Part shown: in pieces, positions 33,301 to 42,698 of the stretch
Layout of the letters: each line of letters begins with the position of its first letter
Position numbering within the stretch: position 1 is the stretch's first letter
Source of the DNA: Muraenolepis orangiensis
Taxonomy: Eukaryota > Chordata > Actinopteri > Gadiformes > Muraenolepididae
Length of the DNA: 64,000 nucleotides
Direction: 5' to 3'
Assembly: GCA_027704905.1 (NCBI GenBank)
Contig: JANIIK010000774.1
Span: 52,501-116,500 of the forward strand
Program-made: the position numbers and the translations under genes
The notes under the pieces: generated by a model
What the model was told of the DNA's origin: nothing
What the model saw: the letters and a program-made list of their open reading frames with translations, nothing else
The model's database searches: none

Positions 33301-33790
33301 CTCTCCCGGTACACCCGCTGGGTCATCACCAGGCCCGCTAGCTCGTCCATCTTATTCGCTAGCGATCTCACGTTCCCCATGGTGATGGAAGGGAGATATG
33401 GTTTATATCTCCGCTTCCTCTCCCTCTGTCTCTCCTGCTGTTTACGTCCAGCCTTGCATCCCCTGTACGTCCTCCTCAGCTCCCTGGGGAGGTCGGGGAT
33501 GTCGGGCCTCTCCCGTAGCAGCGAGGTCTGTTGTAGCGACAACAGTTGACTCCGCGCGTAGACAATGGCTCCGCCGTAATGTTGAGCCACGACGGAGACG
33601 CGGTTCAGTAACAGTGTCCCCAGAATGAGAAACACGGCAAAAACTTCCCTAAACATAGTTGGCTGAGGGTTGCACAACTACTTAACAAAAAACTACACTA
33701 AAAACAACAATAATATAAGAATAAATAACTAAAAAGTAAGAGGGCAGGGGGAGCAACTGTTGCTGGCTGCCGCTCGTAGCAGCGCCGGAA
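30399..33790 (-). mobile_element. CR1/Rex1-type LINE, full-length body
   Basis: Reads leftward from a 5' end at about 33790 (GCAGCGCCGGAAG, shared with the copy ending near 6806) through a single ORF, into a 3'UTR split by the nested LINE. It inserted into the 85-bp repeats of the provirus leader. Confidence 0.88.
30609..33677 (-). CDS. LINE ORF: endonuclease and reverse transcriptase
   Basis: 1022 codons without a stop. A basic N-terminal segment with a hydrophobic start precedes the endonuclease (about residues 95-300): TMGNVRSLANKMDEL, CFTETWLNED, GGGLAILVN, AISGDFNHV and GRSDHNLI. A Pro/Ser-rich linker follows (about 500-580), then RT with NDYRPVALTSHVAKSFERL, motif A MFFDFSSAFNTI, motif B STGAPQGTVLSPFLF and motif C KFSDDSAVVG. 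Ser in the first motif C position instead of the usual Ala is family-like. Compared with the copy at 4319-6806 it has lost six codons in the endonuclease before LGRSDHN. RT looks intact, but the endonuclease may be weakened. Confidence 0.93.
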   Translation of the reverse strand: MCNPQPTMFREVFAVFLILGTLLLNRVSVVAQHYGGAIVYARSQLLSLQQTSLLRERPDIPDLPRELRRTYRGCKAGRKQQERQRERKRRYKPYLPSITMGNVRSLANKMDELAGLVMTQRVYRESSVLCFTETWLNEDTPDSNVTVDGFLTVRADRTHRESGKRKGGGLAILVNNKWCNPGHVTVKERVCSPDIELLAVSLRPYYLPREFSHVLLVIVYIPPSANAALACDVTHSVVARLQTQHPDAFIAISGDFNHVTLAATLPTFKQFVDCPTRENKTLDLEAYSAIALPPLGRSDHNLIHLQPLYRPLVQRLPVTTRTVRRWSQEADEDLRGCFESTDWDFLCDLHGEDLDDLTECITGYINFCVDSVVPTETVRCFPNNKPWVTRDIKVLLNEKKRAFRDGDREQMRRVQRELKERIQQGKDNYRRKLEHKLQQNNLKDVWSGMRSITGYKQPGSQTIGGGPDRANELNLFFNRFNEWAPVYPPSPSPSTTIPLQPPSPAVPPPPPSLSSINIPVLSPPPPLPHPSPINTTVTLPAPTHGTHTFTAEQVRKVLCRLHPGKAAGPDGVSPRVLKTCAAQLSGVLQYIFNLSMRLERVPVLWKTSCLVPVPKKARPSTSNDYRPVALTSHVAKSFERLVLTLLRPLVRSSLDPLQFAYQPKLGVEDAIIFLLHCAYAHLDRPGSTVRIMFFDFSSAFNTIRPALRLSKLTAMKVDSSLVSWITDYLTGRPQFVRLQDYVSDTVVSSTGAPQGTVLSPFLFTLYTSDFQYNSVSCHLQKFSDDSAVVGCVSEGNDEEYRGVVDSFVEWCELNHMQLNTDKTKEMVVDFRRRKSTHTPISIKGVSAEAVQEYKYLGVHLDNKLVWAKNSEAVYKKGQSRLYFLRRLRSFNVCNKMLNVFYQSVVASAIFSGVVCWGSRLRSADANKISRIVRKAGAVLGVQLDSLLVVSERRMLRKLRSILDNNSHPLHQVLTSYRSTFSNRLIPPRCTTERHRKSFLPVAIRLFNSSTSGRERDSGDSVT

Positions 33791-34010
33791 GCGCCCTCGT
33801 GGTTGTTTCATGGACCATGTGGTGGTTCTTTGTGATATTGTAGGCCTTGTTAGCATACGTAGCCCTTTGTGGACCTCGTGGTTATTTCATGGACTATGTG
33901 GTGGTTCTTTGTGATATTGCAGGCCTTGTTAGCATACGTAGCCCTTTGTGGACCTCATGGTTATTTCATGGACCACGTGGTTCTTTGTGGTACTACAGGC
34001 ATTGGTGGCA
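33791..34010. repeat. About 85-bp tandem repeat of the leader, right part
   Basis: Two and a half units (CCTCGTGGTTRTTTCATGG and GTTAGCATACGTAGCCC) continue the array at 26741-26891. Confidence 0.85.
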
Positions 34011-34412
34011 CACAAACGCAAGAGGCAAGAGTTTGAGTCGCCATGATCCCAATGTAAATCCAACCCGATGACGAGGTTGTTAGTATGCAAATGAAGAGAG
34101 AAGCATGGTCTCTCCTTTGTTCTGTTCTTTGTATGGAACATATGGGTTGTTTCCACGTGATGCGAGTAAATAACCTACTCTACTAAACCAGAGGTAAAGC
34201 ATACCTTCTTGGTTTATCTTTCAGAAGTTTAATAACTTAAATCTAGTTTTCAGCGCGCTTTAGGCTGAATGTAGGCGCAGTTTTCTGGGCCACCTATAAT
34301 CGTTTCCCTATAAACATTTCATGTTCTTGTATGACTGTAGGATTGATATGGCTAATTCATTTCGGCTGGGTCATTCATACAGATTTCAATAAGAAAATAA
34401 CTGTTTATATTT
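34011..34412 (+). other. Provirus leader, no gene seen
   Basis: Unique AT-rich text without a long frame, including an octamer-like TATGCAAAT at 34085. Confidence 0.5.
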
Positions 34413-34545
34413 TATTTTAGTGAGATTCAAGGAAACAAGGCCAAAGAACCAATTCCTTGGACAGCCAGTAGGGATCTGAGTGAGATTCAAGGAAACAAGG
34501 CCAAGGAACCAATTCCTTGGACAGCCAGTAGGGATCTGAGGTCAG
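34413..34545. repeat. 60-bp direct duplication
   Basis: GTGAGATTCAAGGAAACAAG through CAGTAGGGATCTGA occurs twice in tandem (about 34420-34479 and 34480-34539) with one difference. Confidence 0.93.
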
Positions 34546-34563
34546 AACCATACTCAGTTAAAC

Positions 34564-34632
34564 CCCCTCTCTCACCCTCCCCCTCTCTCACCCCCTCCCT
34601 CTCTCTCTCTCGCACGCGCACACGCACACGGG
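34564..34632. repeat. CT-rich and CA-rich simple repeat
   Basis: CCCTCTCTCACC units, then (CT)n, then CACGCGCACACG. Confidence 0.9.
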
Positions 34633-34735
34633 TTTGAGCTTAGCCTGATACACACATACCTATTGATATACTGAAACATATAAGAAACAGTTGAGCTGGT
34701 ATACAGCAATAAAGGGGTTGCAATCCCTAGTATAT

Positions 34736-35955
34736 TAATTTGATTCGTTGATTGATTTTGTTTAATTTGATAATTCATTCATTGATTAATTTGAGTTGTT
34801 GATTACTGGAAGTTGTTTTATTTGATTCATTCATTCATTGATTCATTTGATTGGTTGATTGATTTTGTTTTATTTGATAATTCATTCATTGATTAATTTG
34901 AGTTGTTGATTACTGGAAGTTGTTTTATTTGATTCATTCATTCATTGATTAATTTGATTTGTTGATTGAAGTTGTTTCATTTGATTCATTCATTCATTGA
35001 TTAATTTGATTTGTTGATTGATGTTGTTTTATTTCATTCATTCATTCATTGATTAATTTGATTTGTTGATTGATTTTGTTTTATTTGATTCATTCATTCA
35101 TTCATTCATTGATTAATTTGATTTGTTGATTGATGTTGTTTTATTTGATTCATTTATTCATTGATTAATTTGATTTGTTGATTGATTTTGTTTTATTTGA
35201 TTCATTCATTCATTGATTAATTTGATTTGTTGATTGATTTAGTTTTATTTGATTCATTCATTCATTCATTCATTTGATTCGTTGATTGATTTTGTTTTAT
35301 TTGATAATTCATTCATTCATTCATTTGATTTGTTGATTGAAGTTGTTTTATTTGATTCATTCATTCATTGATTAATTTGATTTGTTGATTGATTTTGTTT
35401 TATTTGATTCATTCATTCATTCATTCATTTGATTCGTAGATTGTTTTTGTTTTATTTTATTCATCCATTCATTCATTCATTTGATTCGTTGATTGTTTTT
35501 GTTTTATTTTATTCATCCATTCATTCATTCATTTGATTCGTTGATTGATTTTGTTTTATTTGATAATTCATTCATTCATTAATTTGATTTGTTGATTGAA
35601 GTTGTTTTATTTGAATCATTCATTCATTGATTCATTTGATTTGTTGATTGATGTTGTTTTATTTAATTCATTCATTCATTGATTAATTCGATTTGTTGAT
35701 TGATTTTGTTTTATTTGATTCATTCATTCATTCATTTGATTCGTAGATTGTTTTTGTTTTATTTTATTCATCCATTCATTCATTCATTTGATTCTTTGAT
35801 TGTTTTTGTTTTATTTGATTCATCCATTCATTCATTCATTTGATTCGTTGATTGATTTTGTTTTATTTGATAATTCATTCATTCATTAATTTGATTTGTT
35901 GATTGAAGTTGTTTTATTTGATTCATTCATTCATTGATTTGATTCATTTGATTAG
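34736..35955. repeat. 1.2-kb minisatellite in the provirus leader (about 52-bp units)
   Basis: Some 22 units of TTGATTGATTTTGTTTTATT followed by TGATTCATTCATTCATTGATTAATT, with the ATTC run length varying. It lies between primer site and gag. Confidence 0.95.
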
Positions 35956-36119
35956 TTTTGTTTGGTGTATTGATTAGTCGACTCATTTAATTGATTGGTT
36001 TATGTATTTTGTGCATTTGTAAGATTACGGACAAGTGTGTTATTTAATGAACACATTGTTTTATAAATTGGTTTAAGGGTTAGTTTCATACATATTTGTA
36101 ACCACTGGTAATAACAACC

Positions 36120-38411
36120 ATGGCAATGGCTTCAGACAAGCCGTCTACTCCAGTGGCCATGATAGAGAAGAACAACCCATTGATAAAAGTAAGAGATGGG
36201 CTCACATCGATCAGCCCTGGCCAAAAGAGGGCACGTTTGATCCAGAGGTTATAATTCAAATGGAGGTGCTTATAAACACATATATGTCCGAACAGAGGAC
36301 ATGGAAAAGGGGTTATAACCGAACGAACAAACGACAATTAGAAACAGCGGTTTTAGAATTATTCAAGAGGGAAGGACAGAAGATGCAAAAAGGTGCACAA
36401 AACAGAAGAGAGAAAGCCCTGGATAGGAACTATGAAGCGGAGAAACTTACGGACTAAATGATCACCCCATTTTCACACATGTCTCCAGTGGTGACTCCAC
36501 CACCATACGAGGGAAAAGACACGCTCACTAGTCTGTATCCACAAATGCCAATCATAATCTCTGATGGACGATACAGTATGGAGGACGATGACCGTAATAC
36601 ACTGGAGACTGGGAAAGCCACGACAAGAATAGTGTTTCAACCAGATCATAAAAGTAAGAAACAGAGGTCATCATCCCCAAACCAGAGGACCGTCAACCTT
36701 GCAAAGACATCAAAGAAGACGAGGATAAAACATAGAGAGAAGGAAATGTCAACAGGCCATGGACAGAGCTCTAGTGACGAACACCAGTGCGCCGGAGGGT
36801 ATGACCTACGAATCAGAAAGTTGTTGACGAAAGCTGAAAGAGAAGGGAGAAAAGTCAGCTGCAAAGATGAGACCGAAAGCAGTTCAAGTAGCAGTGGAGA
36901 AGACGAGGAAGAGGATATCGACGAATAAGAAGCTGGAGGTTCCTCTACAGTCTCACCCAGGAGAGAAATGATAGACGAGATGGATGAAGAAGTTACCAGA
37001 ATTACCAATGAATTGAGATCTATCGGTGTATCAAAGGGAAAATTAGGAGCTGAAATAAGTGTGGCCCAAGCAGCCTGTGATAAAAGACAGCTGCGCTCCT
37101 TTGAGAGAAGGATGAAGGACCTTTGCCGACAGGAGGAAGGGATTAAGGAAAAACTCTTTCACATCCAAGAAGAAAAGCGAAAGGAACGCAAGAAATCAAA
37201 GCGCAGAATACCGAAGAACTGCCCAGTGTTGGTTAGAGGGCAGAATTTGGAATACAAACCATGGGCAAATACGGACATGTCTCAAATAATGGAAAAATTG
37301 CCCGTAATCCAGGAAGGAGGTCACCCATGGATTTCAAAAATGGATGAGGCCCTTATAGGGACACAGCTTGGCATGGGAGACATCAAAAAACTTTTGGCAA
37401 CTCTGATGGGTGTGTCTACAATGGAAGAAATCCTGGTGTCAGCTGGGCTCCAAAGATTTGTCGACACAGCAGTATACGACCCAGAGCTCTTTGCAGCAAA
37501 CAGAGGACGCGTGTGGAAAGCTTTGAGAGACGCATATCCTACCAATGTTCATCCAGACAATATTGACATTGAACCAATGAGAGAAGCTGAGAACCCTAGA
37601 GCCTATGTGAACCGCGCACATCAACGGTGGAGAGATATCACAGGGAAAGATGCAGACATAAGTTTCCTGGAACAATCTATTATGAGAGAAAAGATCCAGC
37701 AGGGATTGCCCTTGTCAGTCAGAAGCAAACTGGCAGAAGTAGAGGGACTGAGAAGCATGGCCAAGAATATCTACATGGACCACGTAGCACATCAGGTGGA
37801 ACTGTATCGCAAAAAGGAACATACTCTGAAGGAGCAAGATCTGGAGACAATCAGGAAAATAAACCAAATACAATTAATGGATGGAAGAAGGGAGAAGAAA
37901 CAGGCTGCAGTTCTGCAGAATCCACCTCAACCGCAACAAATACTGCCACCCCCAAGACAAGCTGCTCCTCTGCCCCCTTACCTACAGCCCAACTCTGGAC
38001 AACAACAATATGGGGGGCAAGGAGGAAGAGGAGGTTTTGGACAACAAGGGTACAATCCAAGCTTCCCCCAAGTGTCTGGACCATATTACACATGTGGAGA
38101 AATGGGACACCGGTCTCGCGACTGTGAAATGAGAAGTCAACAGGGGTGGACGAAGAAATGGAAGAGGAGGTTACCAGCAGCGACCACCCCAAAGACAGCA
38201 GTGGCAGCAGAGGCCACCCCAAGGACAGCAGTGGCAGCAGATGCCACCCCAAAGACAGCAGTGGCAGCAGAGGCCACCCCAAGAACCGCAGTGGCAGCAA
38301 CAGCAGCCCCAAGAACCACAATGGCAGCAACAGCAGCCCCAAGAGTCGCAGTGGCAGCGAAAGCCACCCCAGGGACCGGTGAACCCATATAGGGGCCCGG
38401 AAGGGTTATAG
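36120..38411 (+). pseudogene. gag: Endogenous retrovirus gag, frame-broken
   Basis: Gag forms the virion shell (matrix, capsid, nucleocapsid). The ATG at 36120 starts a frame that is shifted near 36190. Downstream coding then follows one frame to about 38140, with in-frame stops at 36455-36457 and 36926-36928, and shifts back near 38140. A charged coiled-coil-like part (about 36970-37200) precedes a capsid-like region with ENPRAYVNRAHQRWRDI (major-homology-like, about 37590). One zinc knuckle lies at 38090-38130, reading YYTCGEMGHRSRDC; the first of the three cysteines is Tyr. A Gln/Pro/Trp-rich tail in tandem 30-bp units ends at TAG 38409-38411. The type is gamma/epsilon-like by layout. Confidence 0.85.
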
Positions 38412-38440
38412 GGGTGCCCGGAGAATCCGAAAGGGGGGTG
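38409..38440 (+). promoter_or_regulatory. Gag-pol UAG junction, probable readthrough signal
   Basis: The gag tail and pro-pol are in the same frame, separated by a single TAG followed by GGGG. A G-rich stretch with GGGGGG at 38431-38437 follows. Same-frame gag and pol with a UAG and downstream structure is how gamma- and epsilon-type retroviruses make Gag-Pol. The structure itself was not computed. Confidence 0.6.
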
Positions 38441-41400
38441 TCAGCTGGTGGTGTATAGGCCGGAAGAGGAACCTACCATCTGTGTGAAGTTCAACGATCG
38501 TCCATTAGAACTAATGGTAGATAGTGGAGCTGCCTTTACCTGTATTCAGCCTAAAGATGCCACACACCTCCCTATGTCTGGAAAACATATAAGGACAGTC
38601 GGATTTGAGGGAATAAAACAGCTGATACCCACCACAAAACCGGTGGAACTCCGATACAAGAATCAAAGAGCTATTTTACCTATTCTTGTGTCAAAAAACA
38701 CCCCTATTGGACATCTTGGAAGAGATGCGCTATGTAAATTGAACTGTACAGTGAAATGCACACCTGACGGCTGTCAGGTAGAAGTACCTTCTGAATATCA
38801 TCAGTTATCCATGATGGTAGAAAAAGATGCTGCTATGGTATATTGGCTAGGGGACCTTAGCCAAGACCTCTTGGAACCAGCAAAGCTGTGGGAGAAGTTC
38901 ATTTCTGCAAACATCCCCGGTGCTAAACCACCTGAATATCCATCACACTGTACGCTTCAGTACTTGAAGGATGCCACCAAATCTGACCCAGACGATTGGC
39001 TAAAACACCAACCTGAACAAACTCAACTCAGTTCCGGCTGCATAATCTTGGGACCACAAGGAGCGGCTATGAAGATAAACAGAGATGATTATCTGAACCA
39101 AGAGCATACAATTGAAGGAAGCATCCCACATTGATGATCCTTGGTGACCTTGATGATTGCTGAAGATTACAAACAGAAGCATATAGGGGCGATGATGGCT
39201 GACTCAGAGAGAGCCGTCTTTGTTGAAACAAAAGAAAACCCTGCTATCTGGTTAAGTAAAGATCGACAATTCATTAAGCTTATGATTTCTGCCCAGGGGT
39301 TGAGCCACCCACAGACTGTGAGACTGACAAACAAACCAATGTTTCCTGTCCAGCCAGACAAAGATCCTAAAGAAAAAATGCTACAACAGGTGCCTGATTA
39401 TTTGTGGGCCCAACACAGCACAGACATTGGACTTGTTAAATCAGCCCAGCCAGTGAGGGTTGAACTTCAGCCAGGAACTAAACCTCCTTGGAAGCCACAA
39501 TACCCATTAAAAGAAGCAGCAATTCAAGGGATCGAGCCTGAGATTAATGGCCTTTTACAGGCAGGGGTCTTGAAGAAAACCCAAACTCCCCAGAGCAATA
39601 CACCTTTGCTACCTGTAAAGAAACCGGATGGTTCGTACCACATGGTGCATGATCTACGAGCTGTCAATGAAGTGGTTGTTAACTTCCCAGCAGAAGTACC
39701 AGACCCACATGTGTTACTGACACAAATCCCAGCAGAGGCAAAATTCTTTACCGTGGTCGATCTGTGCGGAGCGTTCTTTTCTGTCCCCCTGAGTACAGAA
39801 AGTGAAGGTTTATTTGGATTCACATACAAAGGTCAGGCTTTTGAATACACCAGGCTGCCCCAAGGGTTCAAGCACAGTCCACATGTATTTAATCAGGTTC
39901 TAAAAAACGATTTAGCAGGATTAGGGGAGGTGCTACACAGTACTGTTATTCAGTATGTAGACGACATAATCCTGTGTGCCCCAGACGAGAAGACTTGTCA
40001 AGAAGACTCAATCAAGCTATTACAGATTTTAGCAGAAAAAGGGCATAAGGCCTCTCAGAAAAAGTTGCAATATTGCCAAGAGCGTGTCATTTATCTAGGG
40101 AAATCTATAACACACGGACACCGCAGTATCTCTGATGAACATTTGATGGCCATTCAAAAGGCTCCAAAACCAAGAACAGTGAGAGAAATTATGACCTTCC
40201 TGGGAATCACAGGGTATAGTTCTGCATGGATCGAGGATTACACCAAAATAACCGCACCTTTGAGGACCATGATTAAGGAAACAGGGAATGACAGCCTGCA
40301 CTTAAATCTAACCTGGACAAAAGAAAGTCATCTGGCCTTTGACACAATCAAACACAAATTGCAGGAAGCACCAGCGTTAGCACTGCCGGATTATTCCAAG
40401 AAATTTGCGTTATACGTCGCTTCCTCCACAAACGGGAAGCATGCTTGTGCTGTCCTTACCCAACCAACGGGCATTGGAACCAGCCCTCAGCCCATTGCCT
40501 ATTACTCTGTAGCCTATTCAGAAGTGGAGATGGGTTTTGCCCCATGCTACAGGGCAATGGCAGGAGTTTCTCTGATGTATGAAAAATCATCAGCCTTGAC
40601 TATGGGTTACCCGGTAACTATTCTTTGTCACCATAGTCTTAGGAACCTCCTGAACCATGGCAAATACACTTTAACAATGCCAAGGATTAGAGACTATTAC
40701 CGTCTATTTGAACAAGAAGATGTTACACTGGCTAGATGTCACACAGTTAATCCAGCAGAAACCTTGCCGACCTCTGACGATGGTGAACCGCACAATTGTG
40801 TAGAGGAAGCATAAAAGTACTCTAAGCTCAGGTTGGACCTTCAGGCTCTCCCATTGCCTGAAGCTGACTTAGAGTACTGGACCGATGGCTCATGCTATCG
40901 AGTAGGAGAAACTTTGTCTGCAGGATATGCCATTGTCAGAGCACAAGGTCCTGAATTTGTGGTAGAAAAAGCTGAGGCAATTCCACAGCCATGTTCAGCC
41001 CAGCTTGCCGAACTGGTCGCCCTCACGGAAGCGTGTAATTTAGCGTCGGGACAGCGCATTACAATATACACTGATTCTGCGTATGCACACAATGTCCGCC
41101 ATTTGTTTGGTGCCATATGGAAGGGCCGTGGATTCAAGAAGGCTGATGGCTCACCTGTACAACATCATGCCCAGATCGTGATGCTGTTGCAGGCCATGAT
41201 GAAGCCTAAAGAGAAAGCAATAGCTAAATGCGCAGCACACAAGTCAGATTCATCACGTGTTACGCAAGGAAATAAGACAGCGGATGAGGCTGCAAAATAT
41301 GCAACAGGTGCGGATCGACCGGGAAAAGTTCTCTTAGTTACCCATGAAGTGGAGCTAACTGAGAAAATCACACTACAAGACCTACTCATGATGCAAGAGG

Positions 41401-42698
41401 AGGCGAATGCATTGGACAAAAACGTGTGACTTGCCAGGGGAGCAAGCCAGGACAAAACAGGCCTGTGGAGGAACAATGAAGGATTGATTGTTGCACCATC
41501 AGATCTGTTGGGTTTGTTGATCCAGGAAGCTCATGGGCTAGCCCATGTAGCAAGGGGGGAAATGAGAAGGAAGATCACAAATGAATATGGATTTTGGGCT
41601 CCATATTTGTTGGAAAGAATTGACCATGTCATAGGAAGATGCATGGTTTGTTTGAAAAACAACATCAGGAGAGGAGTACCAACTCTACCAGGACACATCC
41701 CTACTCCAAACGGACCAATGAAACACTTGGTCATTGACTATGTAGACATGATTCGCCCCATTGCATGACGGAGATATATGTTGGTCATAGTTGATCGATT
41801 TAGTAGATGGGTAGAAGCATGCCCTACTAAAAGAAAAGATGCCCAATCAGTTGCTAAATTCTTTTGTCGAGAAGTGATACCGAGATTTGGAATTCAAGAT
41901 CGAATCTCATCAGACAATGGAAAGGAATTTGTAGATAAGACAGTCAAGCTTATTCTACAAAAGTTGGGCATTAAACAACGTCTTGGATGCATTTATCACC
42001 CTCAGAGTCAAGGAATTGTGGAACGGATGAACGGAGTGCTCAAAAACCGCCTTACAAAAATTTGCAAATATGTAAAGTATATGAGCAACATTCAAAAAAA
42101 CATATCTGTTTATGTCGCCCAGAAACAGGCACAGGAGGAGAAGGAGGACTTGAAGGAGCGAAAAGACGCCATTCAACCGGGCGACAAAGTGTTTGTCAAG
42201 ATCTACCGGAGGAAGTGGCATGACGCCTGACGAGAGGGACCATTTGAAGTCATCCGCACCACAGGAACTGCAATTCAGATCAAGGGATCTCCGACTTGGT
42301 ACCACCTACATCACTGCATTAAGGCACCAACAGACCGAGATGAGGAGGAGGTACCAAAAGGAGAAGAAAAGGAGACACCACCTCAAAACAGAGGTACTGC
42401 TCCCGACTCGGATGATGACATTGAGAATATGGATGATCATATATCTCCTTTTCCAAGTGATGCCGAGTGCCAGTTCCCAGAAGATGCACAGCACGGAGGG
42501 TTCAATGCACTTGATTTACGGGATGTTCCAGAACAACCAGAGCCAAACCCAAGAGGCCGGGAGGCCTCCCCCACTGACTCCAGAGAACCAAAGAAATGCC
42601 CTGATCCAGTCCAGCCAAAACGCTCAAGGCCAGTCAGAACCTCGGTCAAACCAATTCGACTCAAAGACTACGACATTGGAGATGTCAACACGGCATAA
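38412..42698 (+). pseudogene. pol: Endogenous retrovirus pro-pol with five in-frame stops
   Basis: One frame carries, in order: aspartic protease (LMVDSGAAFTCI at about 38515, HLGRDALC at 38718); RT (LPQGFKHSP, IQYVDDIILC at about 39949); RNaseH (YWTDGSCY, AELVALTEA, YTDSAYA); an integrase His/Cys finger (HGLAH...CMVC at about 41530-41655); the integrase core (LVIDYVDM, ISSDNGKEF, HPQSQGIVERMN); and a C-terminal SH3-like part and acidic tail to 42698. Stops lie at 39132-39134, 40812-40814, 41427-41429, 41766-41768 and 42228-42230. Sequence between the core Glu and the basic C-terminal part (about 42060-42080) is much shorter than usual, so a deletion is likely. It cannot encode a working polyprotein. 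The 3' end overlaps env by 287 bases. Confidence 0.93.

Noticed and set aside
36260..36928. Two separate small accessory genes before gag
   Set aside because: They are in the same frame as the capsid part, separated only by TAA codons; pieces of one broken gag.
42193..42411. Earlier start for env
   Set aside because: The frame is open to 42193, but that part is the other frame of the pol C-terminus and has no signal peptide; the Met at 42412 precedes a signal-like core.
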